From NCBI GenBank assembly GCA_903913865.1, contig CAIWMU010000267.1:1-34011 (forward strand): DNA of 34,011 nucleotides. The letters run 5' to 3'. The position numbers and the translations under genes were made by a program. Source of the stretch: an uncultured Verrucomicrobia subdivision 3 bacterium. Lineage in GTDB: Bacteria; Verrucomicrobiota; Verrucomicrobiia; Limisphaerales; UBA8199. The notes below the pieces were generated by a model. That model did not search any database, was not told where the DNA came from, and saw only the letters and a list, made by a program, of their open reading frames with translations. Positions 15,701-23,015 of the stretch are shown here, one piece after another (the first letter of the stretch is position 1; each line of letters opens with the position of its first letter).

Positions 15701-17622
15701 AAGAGATAACTGATCGGAGGAGTACCGATGGCGCTCACGTCCAAACCGGCGGTGCCGCCCACATAAACCGGGATGGAGGATGGCAGGTCCAGGCTGATTG
15801 CCGGCGGCGTTGCCGGGTAGATTTCCACCCAGGCGGGGGCAGTCTCAATCCCGCCCAGGGAGTTGGTGGCAGCGAGGTAGTAATTGCCCGTGTCGGTGGA
15901 TGATGTGGGATTCAGCGTCAGCACCAGATTCGTGCCAGCGGGGATGGCGTTGGTGGTCAAGCCATCGGCCGAGATATGGAACCACTGGAGTTGCATCGGC
16001 AGACTGCCGGTGACGACGCAGCTTACGATCACCGGGTAGGGCGACCAGTTGGTCTGGCCAAGTGGATTGGCGAACGCCCCCGGCGCGGCCACGACAGCGG
16101 GGCTGCCACCTCTGGCTGCCACATAGTGCGCCTCAACGCGTTGCTGGCCCAGGGCAGTAGGATAGACCGCGACTTCGTCCACGGCTCCATTCATGAAGAA
16201 ACTCCCGAAGGACTCGTTGGCTCCCGCCCCGATGCGCAAGGGCATGGCTTCATTGGTGGTGTAGGCGACGTTCAGACCGCCGCCCACGAGCTGGCCGTCC
16301 ACGTAAAGGTATTTGGTCTTGGACGCGGCGTCGTAAGTGCCCACGAGATGTGCCCATTGTCCGAGAGTGACATTGGGTGCGGGGCTGACGGAGGCATTGA
16401 AGCCCGGACCGGTCCAGAACTCCCAGCGCGGCGCGTTGGTGTAAACCCCGGCCAGCGTGTAAGGCGCGGCGTATAAGAGGTAACCGCGGTTGCCCGTGGC
16501 GCCACTATTGCGAACGGAAACGGGGGACTGGTGAACGTTCGCCCAGGCGTCCACCCGGGCCCAACATTCCACCGTGAAACTCGCCGGATTCAACGCGGCG
16601 TTGTAAGGAACATCAATCTTGCCATCCGTGCTGTTGAATCCCATCGCCGTGTCGGCATCTCCCGGCACAGCCCCACCGCCGCCACCGAACACGCTGTTCA
16701 GGGAACCGAACACCCGCCCGTCACCGGCGGCTCCGGCACTGCCGGTGTTGGCAATCACGGTGGGGGACTCCAGCGGCTTCTTTGGCTGATTCAGGTGCCA
16801 ATAGCCGATCGGGCCGTCGGCCACGATCACCCCGGCATAGCCGGCTCCATTGGTCCGGCCATTATTGTAATGTGCGGCGATTTGGGCCGCCGTCAGGACG
16901 TTGGTGTAAACCGCCGATTCATCCATTGCGCCCGTGAACGGCTCCAGGCCCGCCGCGGTCCGGCCCAGCGTCAGCGGGTTGGCGGTGGTGATGATGTTCG
17001 CGAGGGACTTCGACGCGCCGAATTGAACACCGTTCGTATAGAAGTAAACCACGGTGTTGCTGCGTACCAGCACAAGGTGATACCACTGGTTGGTAGTCCA
17101 AGGTGAGGGAGCCACGTCCGACGATACATCGGCCACTCCAAAGGCAGTAATCCGCAGCTGGTTGTTACCCTGGAAGCAGAGGGCGTAGCCCTGCCCGGAC
17201 GAACCGTTCGCGATGAGGCGCTGGCTGCCGGTTGGGGTAATCGTGGGCCTGGCCCAGGTTTCGAGCGTGAAGGATCTCGTGCTGGTGAAGTTGAAGCTGC
17301 CGGGGCTACCCATCGTGACGCGGCTTTGGTTGGCCGTAGCGAACTCAAACGCCGTATCGGGGTTGCCCGCCAGTGCGCCCGCAACCTCGCGAACAACGAG
17401 TCCGCCGAACACGCCATCGGCTGCGGCCGCCAGGCTGCCGCTGTTGGTGACGACGTAGGGATCGCCATAGGTGATCGGCAGTTCGCCCAAACGCCAGTAG
17501 CCGACGGGGGCGTCACTGAGGACGGTGGTGGGGTAGTCCGCCAAGGCCGTGAACGTGCTGGAGCCAGCCAGCAACGCTCCAGCCAGAGTGGCCAGCGCAG
17601 TTCGATTGAGGGTAGGATTCAT
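12739..17622 (-). CDS. Giant secreted LamG/Ig-repeat protein
   Basis: This 1627-residue protein starts with a signal peptide (residues 1-29, ending TALADY). Five LamG/concanavalin-like modules follow, at about 30-255, 260-500, 700-930, 1025-1245 and 1350-1560. The repeated signatures are GYWRLGE or GLWRLDE at the start, a T/V-E-C/T-W-A-R strand (SFTLETWARP, SFTVECWARV) and a closing E-x-A-V-Y helix such as MDESAVYTNVLTAAQI. Between them sit Ig-like modules (about 505-695, 935-1020 and 1255-1345) with the P-x-x-Y-x-W-x-x-x-G pattern. The last 55 residues (from LTLQKSGADLELIWQ to FYRVKL) resemble a short C-terminal beta module common on such exported Verrucomicrobiota proteins. The likely role is glycan binding or surface adhesion, inferred from the modules; no catalytic residues are evident. 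It is a single-gene unit with its own terminator. Confidence 0.9.
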   Translation of the reverse strand: MNPTLNRTALATLAGALLAGSSTFTALADYPTTVLSDAPVGYWRLGELPITYGDPYVVTNSGSLAAAADGVFGGLVVREVAGALAGNPDTAFEFATANQSRVTMGSPGSFNFTSTRSFTLETWARPTITPTGSQRLIANGSSGQGYALCFQGNNQLRITAFGVADVSSDVAPSPWTTNQWYHLVLVRSNTVVYFYTNGVQFGASKSLANIITTANPLTLGRTAAGLEPFTGAMDESAVYTNVLTAAQIAAHYNNGRTNGAGYAGVIVADGPIGYWHLNQPKKPLESPTVIANTGSAGAAGDGRVFGSLNSVFGGGGGAVPGDADTAMGFNSTDGKIDVPYNAALNPASFTVECWARVDAWANVHQSPVSVRNSGATGNRGYLLYAAPYTLAGVYTNAPRWEFWTGPGFNASVSPAPNVTLGQWAHLVGTYDAASKTKYLYVDGQLVGGGLNVAYTTNEAMPLRIGAGANESFGSFFMNGAVDEVAVYPTALGQQRVEAHYVAARGGSPAVVAAPGAFANPLGQTNWSPYPVIVSCVVTGSLPMQLQWFHISADGLTTNAIPAGTNLVLTLNPTSSTDTGNYYLAATNSLGGIETAPAWVEIYPATPPAISLDLPSSIPVYVGGTAGLDVSAIGTPPISYLLQSNSITIAVSTNGSLKIPGVKSSYASVNYQVVATNIFGVTPSTACTLQVLTAPVSTCAAATTNLNPAGYWRLGEDIGSTAFDSWSGRNGDYANSYPNTLPGALVDDDDGCVQEYGAGSYVRMRDATTFNYFGATNRFSLVAWIKGDSWPATGARIFSTRLLVGATGGYGFGIWNGNSYRFTAFGVTDIAQSLPTLNIGQWYQVAAVCSNLNVYFYLNGVYQGAGNGAVASTGIKTSPSPLQLGGNPNFSAAADEEPFTGQLDEAAVFGRVLSTAEIKALYDARYGSLVPPTIVRQPASVQLFPGGTARFLVEAAGSSPLGYLWKSNGVAIAGATNTTLVVPNVTAGMAGANYSVTVTNRAGVVNSANASVTILNPAGYAAAVVQDNPAGLWRLDEAPGSTTIHDLWGSHNGAPIGAVTLGTPGAVNGDADTAATFDGVSPTKVEVPFAPELNTTNFSVECWARVTGGLGTYRSPLSARNEVQGANQGGFILYATAANIWSFWTSVGAGWQALDGPAVVDNEWTHLLATYDGTNKRFYVNGVLVGTAPATVVPNPMRPLRIGAGKNESDTGDYFFVGDVDEVAVYGYVLPEERMAYHYGLGKFGNNTPPFIVRQPASQTIQSGATLTFAVAASGSPALSYQWSHGGSPVSGAVSPTLTLTNVPFSAAGSYSVQISNGVGSTNSDTVTLVVMPAPTFANLTNDLVVHLKFEGDPNDASGRNNHGTALGTPTYVPGKIGNQALRYQTDTAGGIYNYVTLGAPNDLQLSTNVNFSVAYWVKFTGTPGDLPFLCTAPNSYGGVGLTFAPGYTTGTWSYYVAGVTGPGVGTGYGMAAVNDGNWHSLLHTFNRTGDAVTYLDGTLVDIRSFTSVQDLDNGQVWNIGQDTSGSYAENGTADIDDLGIWRRALSGYEAASLYAAGQQGRSFDAYGPVGLTLQKSGADLELIWQAGTLQQNSNLNNPAGWTNVPGASAPFFKATPGTGSVFYRVKL

Positions 17623-18024
17623 GGTTCCGTTTTATCTATTATTTTGATGGTCGACCAGCACGCACCTGTGGCGGGTTATTCACTGCCGCAGGATGATGGT
17701 GTAGCGGAATCTTACCCCTCAGGCTCGGGAAGGCAAATGCAAACTGATCTGGGAAACCCACCTCGTGTTGCCAGCCTGGCCCGGGCCTATCAGGCAGAGG
17801 TGGCAGTGGGCTGTGAACGTGGTTTGGATTGGCTCACACGAAGGCACGAAGCCACGAAGGGTGGAAAAACGGATCGGCCGAAAGCCCAAGGAGTTGCATG
17901 CTCTGGGGGCTTCGTGTGGGATGTCTGGCATCCTTGTGAATGCTGGCGGTTTTTAGAACCCGCGAGATGACAAAGGCCGAAACCGTGCTTGCCGTCCGCT
18001 TGTGCAGAAGCAGAATATCCGGCG
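17623..18024. other. Divergent intergenic region with a dispersed repeat
   Basis: This stretch separates the minus-strand LamG/Ig gene from the plus-strand SGNH hydrolase. It holds the CACGAAG-type repeat at 17824-17860. An AT-rich patch just before the LamG start (17623-17650) could supply a minus-strand -10 box, but no matching -35 is clear. Confidence 0.5.
17824..17860. repeat. Dispersed repeat, CACGAAGGCACGAAG type
   Basis: TTGGATTGGCTCACACGAAG is followed by GCACGAAGC and CACGAAGG steps. It differs from the copy at 11094-11130 by only a few bases. About 60 bases on, CTTCGTGTGGGATG repeats the CACACGAAG core in inverted orientation, hinting at a palindromic unit of about 100 bases. Confidence 0.7.
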
Positions 18025-18906
18025 ATGAAATCGACGCAAAAGCAGTTTCCGACCAGCGCAGTGCATTTAGGATGGCCGGGGTGGTCCGGTCGGGAACGGA
18101 GTTGGCTGAGCAAGAGCGGCGTGCGGCTGGTTTTGATGGCGTGGGTTGCATTCTGCTCGGCGATCGCGACGGCGACGGCCGACACGGCAGGGGCACCGGG
18201 AGGGAAAGCAAACAGTGCGGTTGTTCCGGTGCCGGGCGGGGGCGATACCTGGAAGACCCGGCAGGAGGCTATCAACGCTCGCGCAAAGCAGGGGAATGTC
18301 GATCTCATTTATATCGGGGACTCGATTGTCAGGAGCTGGCAGTGGGACGGAACGCCGGTGTGGGATTATTATTACGCGAAGCGCAACGGGATGATCGCGG
18401 GGATGACGGGGGACCGGACGGAACAGGTCTTGTGGCGTCTGCAGAACGGCAACATCGATGGCATTACCCCGAAACTGGCGATCGTGATGATCGGGCAAAA
18501 CAACGGTCCGTTCAACACGGGGGAGGAGATCGGTGCCGGGGTGGCGCTGATTGTGCAGACCTTGCGTGAGAAGCTGCCGAAGACGAAGATTCTGGTGCTC
18601 GCGATTTTTCCGCGAGGGGAGAAGCCGACTGCGGAGCGGGCGGTGCTCGCGAAGGCCAATGAGGTGGTGTCGAAGCTGGCCGATGGGAAGCACGTGTTTT
18701 ACATGGACGTGAATCATCTGTTTCTGGGGCCGGACGGGGGCATCCGGGCCTCGCTGATGCCGGACTTCGAGCATCCGAACGAGGAGGGGCACCGGGTCTG
18801 GGCTGCGGCGATCGAGTCGAAGGTGGCGGAACTCATGGGGGACACGCCGACACCGGAGATGCCTGCGAAACCGAAGACCAAAGGGGAAGCGGCACCGGGC
18901 CATTAA
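18025..18906 (+). CDS. Secreted SGNH/GDSL-type hydrolase
   Basis: This 293-residue protein has an N-terminal hydrophobic export segment (about 33-52, VRLVLMAWVAFCSAIATATA) followed by an SGNH hydrolase domain from about 75. Block I is DLIYIGDSIVRSW with the nucleophile Ser100. Block III is VIMIGQNN. Block V is DFEHPNEEGH with the catalytic pair Asp247 and His250. This layout is closest to the PAF-acetylhydrolase-like GDSL esterases, which deacylate glycans or small esters. The Lys/Pro/Ala-rich tail (last 25 residues) is outside the domain. The ATG at 18025 is used here; an upstream in-frame TTG at 17989 gives no better signal. A role in removing acyl groups from polysaccharides is inference. 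Confidence 0.87.
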   Translation: MKSTQKQFPTSAVHLGWPGWSGRERSWLSKSGVRLVLMAWVAFCSAIATATADTAGAPGGKANSAVVPVPGGGDTWKTRQEAINARAKQGNVDLIYIGDSIVRSWQWDGTPVWDYYYAKRNGMIAGMTGDRTEQVLWRLQNGNIDGITPKLAIVMIGQNNGPFNTGEEIGAGVALIVQTLREKLPKTKILVLAIFPRGEKPTAERAVLAKANEVVSKLADGKHVFYMDVNHLFLGPDGGIRASLMPDFEHPNEEGHRVWAAAIESKVAELMGDTPTPEMPAKPKTKGEAAPGH

Positions 18907-18943
18907 CCGCTCGGGTGGGCAGGGGCGCGGGGCTGGGGAGGGT

Positions 18944-18977
18944 TATCCGCAGATAGCGCAGATTAACGCAGATGGGG
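18944..18977. repeat. Dispersed repeat of the CGCAGATNGCGCAGATT type
   Basis: ATCCGCAGATAGCGCAGATT is followed by AACGCAGATGGGGG. This is a clearer copy of the block at 5033-5066. Confidence 0.65.
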
Positions 18978-18993
18978 GGAGGGCAATGGTGGT

Positions 18994-19100
18994 TGGGCGT
19001 TGACCGATTGTGCGGACGAGGCTGTTGAGGATGGGCGTTGCCCGATTTGCCGGGGGGAAGCCCTTGCGGTTGGGCGTTGACCGATTTCCCGCGCCAACGG
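18994..19100. repeat. Three phased GGGCGTTGNCCGATT repeats
   Basis: TGGGCGTTGACCGATTG (18994), TGGGCGTTGCCCGATTTGC (19032) and TGGGCGTTGACCGATTTCCC (19071) recur at 38- and 39-base spacing, with unrelated text between. The same core with TTTCCCG is at 6501-6516, and a weaker form at 4933-4952, in both cases next to the palindromic GACTGACCCC element. Confidence 0.7.
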
Positions 19101-19115
19101 ATGGCATCTTTCCGC

Positions 19116-19163
19116 CGCGCCAACGGCGCACTCTATGTCAACATCGGATGCGCCGTTGGCGCG
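19116..19163. repeat. Perfect 15-bp inverted repeat with 18-base loop
   Basis: CGCGCCAACGGCGCA (19116-19130) is exactly mirrored by TGCGCCGTTGGCGCG (19149-19163). A further direct half-copy, GCGCCAACGG, lies at 19091-19100. No T-run follows, so it is not a standard terminator. It lies 130 bases before the GNAT start. Confidence 0.8.
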
Positions 19164-19293
19164 GTCGGAGGGGATCCGTTGAGGGCGGGGTGTGGGCGGC
19201 TTGTGAAGAGAGAGGGGAGGCCGTCCGTTGGTGCGGGGGGATGAGGAGCGATATGACACCCCCCCGGTAGAAGCTGCGCGGTAAGAAGGGATC

Positions 19294-20013
19294 ATGGCGT
19301 GGTTGGAGGGCCATGGCGCGGTCGGAGAGGGGGGCGGCCTTGGGCTGAAATCATGTATCCGTTCGGTGCGTGGGGCGGGGAGCGGTTTTGGTGTGCCTGT
19401 TTCCGGCGATCGGAACGTGCTTGATGGAGGGCTTTGGTCGAAGCAACCTGTGGGGGTGAGCCTTGATTTGTCGAAACAGAGCGACACTGGAACGGGTGCG
19501 GGGCATCGCCTGATCACCACGTATCTGGAGATGCATTCCCGTGCCGATGTGAAGCGGTCCAACCGCCCTGCGGCGGGCCCCTTGCAACTTATGGAGACCA
19601 ACGACCGGAGCGGGGCGGTGAACTGGTTCTTCTACGGGGCTGTGGGCGGGATGTGGACCTGGCATGACAAGGCCGGGTGGGGTGATTCCGAATGGCGCGT
19701 CTATGCTGCCGATGAGAGCCTTCGAACCTGGGTGGCCACCGTGGAGGGGAGGGAGGCCGGTTATTTTGAGTTGCGGCGGGACGGGGAGGGTGGGGTTGAG
19801 ATTGCCTACTTTGGTCTGCTACCCGAATTCATTGGCAGGGGATTGGGGGGCGAACTGCTGACCCGTTGCCTCGAGACCGCCTGGGGCATGGATCCGGTCA
19901 GGGTCTGGGTCCACACCTGCTCCTTGGATCATCCATCAGCTCTGCTGAACTATCAGGCCCGGGGGATGACGATTTACAAGGTGGAGGAGGCTCCGGTTGC
20001 GGGTGGTTCGTGA
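19294..20013 (+). CDS. GNAT family N-acetyltransferase
   Basis: The conserved part of this 239-residue frame begins near residue 72 (HRLITTYLEMHS) and ends with a GNAT core: EIAYFGLLPEFIGRGLG (about 175-195, the acetyl-CoA loop R/Q-x-x-G-x-G/A), then VWVHTCSLDHPSALLNYQARG, the beta5-alpha4 region. The acceptor substrate is unknown. Residues 1-54 have no family resemblance and may be non-coding; a GTG at 19456 would give a protein of about 185 residues, closer to the usual size. The listed ATG at 19294 does have AGAAGGG just upstream. The first sulfatase starts 55 bases after its stop. Confidence 0.78.
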   Translation: MAWLEGHGAVGEGGGLGLKSCIRSVRGAGSGFGVPVSGDRNVLDGGLWSKQPVGVSLDLSKQSDTGTGAGHRLITTYLEMHSRADVKRSNRPAAGPLQLMETNDRSGAVNWFFYGAVGGMWTWHDKAGWGDSEWRVYAADESLRTWVATVEGREAGYFELRRDGEGGVEIAYFGLLPEFIGRGLGGELLTRCLETAWGMDPVRVWVHTCSLDHPSALLNYQARGMTIYKVEEAPVAGGS

Positions 20014-20056
20014 AAGGAACTGGAACGAACATGAAACCCGCCGGAACCAATTGGAT

Positions 20057-20071
20057 ACAGGAGGAGTTATG
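20057..20071 (+). promoter_or_regulatory. Strong ribosome-binding site fixing the sulfatase 1 start
   Basis: ACAGGAGGAG is followed by TT and ATG (20069-20071). This fixes the start at 20069 rather than at in-frame upstream codons from 19997, which would overlap the GNAT gene. Confidence 0.75.
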
Positions 20072-21589
20072 AGGATGAAACATGCAGTCTGTTCGAGGAG
20101 TCAGGGGCCTGCTTCAGGGTGCTGTCGGGATTCCCTTGTGGCAACCGGCGGTGCTTGTAGGGATGGCGCATCCCCGGTTCCGGGAGGGTTGTTTTTGTAT
20201 CCATTCGCCCGGGGTCATCTGCTGCTTCTTTGCCTGCTGATCGGTTGCGTCATGGCAGCCGATGCTTGGGGTGCCGGGCCCTCCAAGCCCAATATTCTGT
20301 GGCTGATTGCCGAGGATTTGGGGCCGCAACTCGGCTGCTTTGGGAACAGGGATGTGGTGACACCAAATCTGGACCGGCTTGCGGCAGCGGGTGTCCGGTA
20401 TTCACGGTTCTACAGCGGGATGGTCTGCTCCCCCAGCCGTTCGACCTTCATGACCGGCATGTATGCCACCACGATCGGGGCGCACCAGCACAGGACGGTG
20501 GACAAGCGGCTGCTGCCATCCGGCGTGCGGCTGATCACTGACTGGATGCGGGATGCGGGCTACTTCACTGCAAACCTGGTTGAACTTCCGGCGGATTGCG
20601 GGTTCAAGGGCACCGGAAAGACGGATTGGAATTTCATCCATCAGGGAAAGCCGTTCGATTCGGAAAAGTGGCAGGATCTCAAGGGGCACCAACCCTTTTT
20701 CGCCCAGATCAATTTCAAGGAAACGCATCGTGCCTTTCATGCCCCGCGCGCCATCGCGGATCCGGCGCGGGTGGAGATCCCACCGTATTATCCCGACCAT
20801 CCGGTGACCCGCAAGGATTGGGCGGCCTATCTGGATGAAATCAGCGAATTGGATCAAAAAGTCGGAGCCGTGCTCCGGCAACTGGAACTGGACGGGCTGG
20901 CAGACAGCACGGTCGTCATGTTTTTTGGCGACAACGGGCAGTCGATGGTGCGGGGGAAGCAGTTTTGCTACGAGGAGGGGTTGAATGTGCCGTTGATCAT
21001 CCGTTGGCCCGGCAATCATCCGGTGCCTGCCCATTTCAAGCCGGGTAACGTGGATGACCGGTTGCTGGAATCGATCGATCTGGCTCCAACGGTTTTGGAT
21101 ATTGCGGGAACGGCTCCACCGCCGAAGATGCAGGGGCGGATCCTGTTCGGCCCGCGCATGGGCCTTTCGCGAGGGTTTGTGTTCGGTGCCCGGGACCGGT
21201 GTGATGAGACGGCCATGCGCATCCGCACCGTTCGCGACAAGCGCTACCGCTACATCCGCAATTTCACTCCGGAAGTCCCCTTTCTCGCGCCGAACGCCTA
21301 CAAGGAGCGCCAGTATCCGGTCTGGAACCTGCTCAAGGAACTGCACAGCCAGGGCAAACTTACCCCACCACAGGAAGCTCTCTGCCAGCCGCGCATGCCG
21401 GAGGAGGAGCTTTATGATCTTCAGGAGGATCCCTGGGAAATTCACAATCTTGCCGGATCGACGGCAGGCAAACATCAGGCCGAACTGAGGTTGTTGCGAG
21501 CAACGCTGGATAAGTGGATTGTGGAAACGGACGACCAGGGCAGGTTTTCCGAACTCATGCCCGCCCCTCCGGTGTCTGTGGCCCGGTAA
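20069..21589 (+). CDS. Sulfatase 1 (N-sulfoglucosamine sulfohydrolase-like)
   Basis: This protein of about 506 residues belongs to the type I (formylglycine) sulfatases. An N-terminal hydrophobic segment (about 48-70, HLLLLCLLIGCVMAADAWGA) indicates export. The domain starts with PNILWLIAEDLGPQLGCFG. The active-site motif is CSPSR with Cys120, the residue normally converted to formylglycine by a separate maturation enzyme. MFFGDNGQS is a metal-binding block, and a C-terminal subdomain ends ELYDLQEDPWEIHNLA. The first metal motif reads AED instead of the common DD, as in heparan-N-sulfatase-like members. It is probably periplasmic, removing sulfate from glycans; the substrate is inferred. It is the first of three sulfatase genes in the same direction, ten bases from the next. 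Confidence 0.9.
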   Translation: MRMKHAVCSRSQGPASGCCRDSLVATGGACRDGASPVPGGLFLYPFARGHLLLLCLLIGCVMAADAWGAGPSKPNILWLIAEDLGPQLGCFGNRDVVTPNLDRLAAAGVRYSRFYSGMVCSPSRSTFMTGMYATTIGAHQHRTVDKRLLPSGVRLITDWMRDAGYFTANLVELPADCGFKGTGKTDWNFIHQGKPFDSEKWQDLKGHQPFFAQINFKETHRAFHAPRAIADPARVEIPPYYPDHPVTRKDWAAYLDEISELDQKVGAVLRQLELDGLADSTVVMFFGDNGQSMVRGKQFCYEEGLNVPLIIRWPGNHPVPAHFKPGNVDDRLLESIDLAPTVLDIAGTAPPPKMQGRILFGPRMGLSRGFVFGARDRCDETAMRIRTVRDKRYRYIRNFTPEVPFLAPNAYKERQYPVWNLLKELHSQGKLTPPQEALCQPRMPEEELYDLQEDPWEIHNLAGSTAGKHQAELRLLRATLDKWIVETDDQGRFSELMPAPPVSVAR

Positions 21590-21598
21590 GGATTTTGG

Positions 21599-22993
21599 AT
21601 GAAAATGAAGAAGCTGATTTTGTTCCTGCTGATGGGGGTGCCCGGGTTTCTCTGGTGCAGCTGCCAAAGTAGTGCAGCCGAAGTCGGCCATCGTCCGAAC
21701 ATCCTCCTGATCGTTTCGGATGACCAGGGCTATGCGGATGTGGGATTCCAGGGATGCAAAGACATTCCCACCCCGCATCTCGACCGGCTGGCACGGGAGG
21801 GGGCGCACTGCAGAAACGGCTATGTGACCCACCCGTTTTGCAGCCCGACCCGGGCGGCGTTGATGACCGGTCGTTACCAGCAGCGGTTCGGCCATGAGAA
21901 CAATCCCTATTACGATCCTGCGGACCATCTGGAGGGCCTTCCCACCTCTGAAACGCTCCTGCCGGACCACCTGCGGAAGGCGGGATATGCCACCGGCTGG
22001 GTCGGCAAATGGCACCTCGGTGCGGCACCGGAGTTCAGCCCGTTGAAGCGCGGGTTTGGGGAGACCTTTGGTTTTATCGGAGGCGGACATCGCTACCTGA
22101 ACTGGAAGCCGGATGTGCGGGGGGAATACGTGGTCCCCATCCTGAGGAACGGGGAGCCGGTTGAAGTGACCAACCACCTCACCCTGGCCTTTGGCGCGGA
22201 GGCGTCGTCATTTGTCCGTCGCCATTCCGCCGGGCCGTGGTTCCTTTATCTTGCCTTCAACGCCCCCCACAATCCGCACGAGCCAACGCCGGAGCGATTG
22301 GCCCGTTTCTCCTCGATTGCGAATCCCCTGCGAAGGGCGTATGCGGCCCAGGTGAGCCTGATGGACGATGCGATCGGGGAGACTCTGGATGCAGTGCGCA
22401 GTTCGGGGCAGGAGGATCGCACGCTGGTCTTCTTCTTCAGCGACAATGGAGGGCCTGTGGGGATCAATGGATCCAGCAACGCCCCGTTGCGCGGTGCCAA
22501 GGGATCGGTGTATGAAGGCGGGGTTCATGTCCCGTATGTGGTTCGTTGGCCCGGGGTCATCCCCGCCGGAAAGCCTTATGACGAACCGGTCAGCTCTGTG
22601 GATGTTTTCGCGACCTCCCTCGCTGTTGCGGGGGTGCCGATGCCCACGAACAGGGTGTATGACAGTGTGAACCTGGTGCCGTTTCTCCGGGGTGACAAAG
22701 CTGGGCAGCCCCACGATCAGCTCTTCTGGCGGACCAGCAAGGCCCAATGGGCCACCCGGCAGGGGGCCTCCAAACTGGTGCGCAAGGCGGGTGTGGCGGA
22801 TGAGTTTTACGACCTCGGTCTTGATCCGGGGGAATCGAAGGATCTGGCTGCGGTCAGGCCGGACTCGGCGGCAAATCTGGCGGCTTCGGTGGAGGCGTGG
22901 GATAAGACACTGGTGCCTCCCGCATTCCCCGGTCTGGGGGCGCGGGAGCCTGCAAAAGCAGCGCCGGCCAAAAAGAGGGCCAAAACGGATTAG
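21599..22993 (+). CDS. Sulfatase 2 (arylsulfatase-type)
   Basis: This 464-residue type I sulfatase has a short export signal (residues 1-27, KKLILFLLMGVPGFLWCSC; the Cys residues make a lipoprotein possible). Metal ligands are in NILLIVSDDQGYADVG. The active-site motif is CSPTR (Cys81) followed by AALMTGRY. Further blocks are GWVGKWHLG, LAFNAPHNPHEP, FFFSDNGGP and GSVYEGGVHVPYVVRWPG. Thr replaces the more frequent Ser in C-x-P-S/T-R, which is still compatible with formylglycine formation in many family members. The last 20 residues are a Lys/Ala-rich tail (KAAPAKKRAKTD). It starts 10 bases after sulfatase 1 and ends 23 bases before sulfatase 3. Confidence 0.92.
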   Translation: MKMKKLILFLLMGVPGFLWCSCQSSAAEVGHRPNILLIVSDDQGYADVGFQGCKDIPTPHLDRLAREGAHCRNGYVTHPFCSPTRAALMTGRYQQRFGHENNPYYDPADHLEGLPTSETLLPDHLRKAGYATGWVGKWHLGAAPEFSPLKRGFGETFGFIGGGHRYLNWKPDVRGEYVVPILRNGEPVEVTNHLTLAFGAEASSFVRRHSAGPWFLYLAFNAPHNPHEPTPERLARFSSIANPLRRAYAAQVSLMDDAIGETLDAVRSSGQEDRTLVFFFSDNGGPVGINGSSNAPLRGAKGSVYEGGVHVPYVVRWPGVIPAGKPYDEPVSSVDVFATSLAVAGVPMPTNRVYDSVNLVPFLRGDKAGQPHDQLFWRTSKAQWATRQGASKLVRKAGVADEFYDLGLDPGESKDLAAVRPDSAANLAASVEAWDKTLVPPAFPGLGAREPAKAAPAKKRAKTD

Positions 22994-23015
22994 GGACAGA
23001 GGAAAGAACGGAATC

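Larger units (their letters stand above)
18907..19293. other. Repeat-filled intergenic region
   Basis: There is no gene here. It is packed with a CGCAGAT-type repeat (18944-18977), three phased copies of a TGGGCGTTG motif (18994-19100) and a perfect 15-bp stem-loop (19116-19163), each described separately. Confidence 0.6.

Noticed and set aside
14491-15903. 470-codon plus-strand frame inside the LamG/Ig gene
   Set aside because: It is a shadow of the minus-strand gene, which has repeated LamG signatures; the plus frame is Gly/Arg/Val-rich without a family.
18994-19100. Possible CRISPR array (repeats at 38-39-base spacing)
   Set aside because: There are only three copies, the repeat core is short and varies, and the same core appears elsewhere in other contexts; no cas gene is nearby.
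20402-22177. 591-codon minus-strand open frame across sulfatases 1 and 2
   Set aside because: It is opposite two genes with clear sulfatase motifs and has no recognisable domain; it results from GC-rich codon usage.
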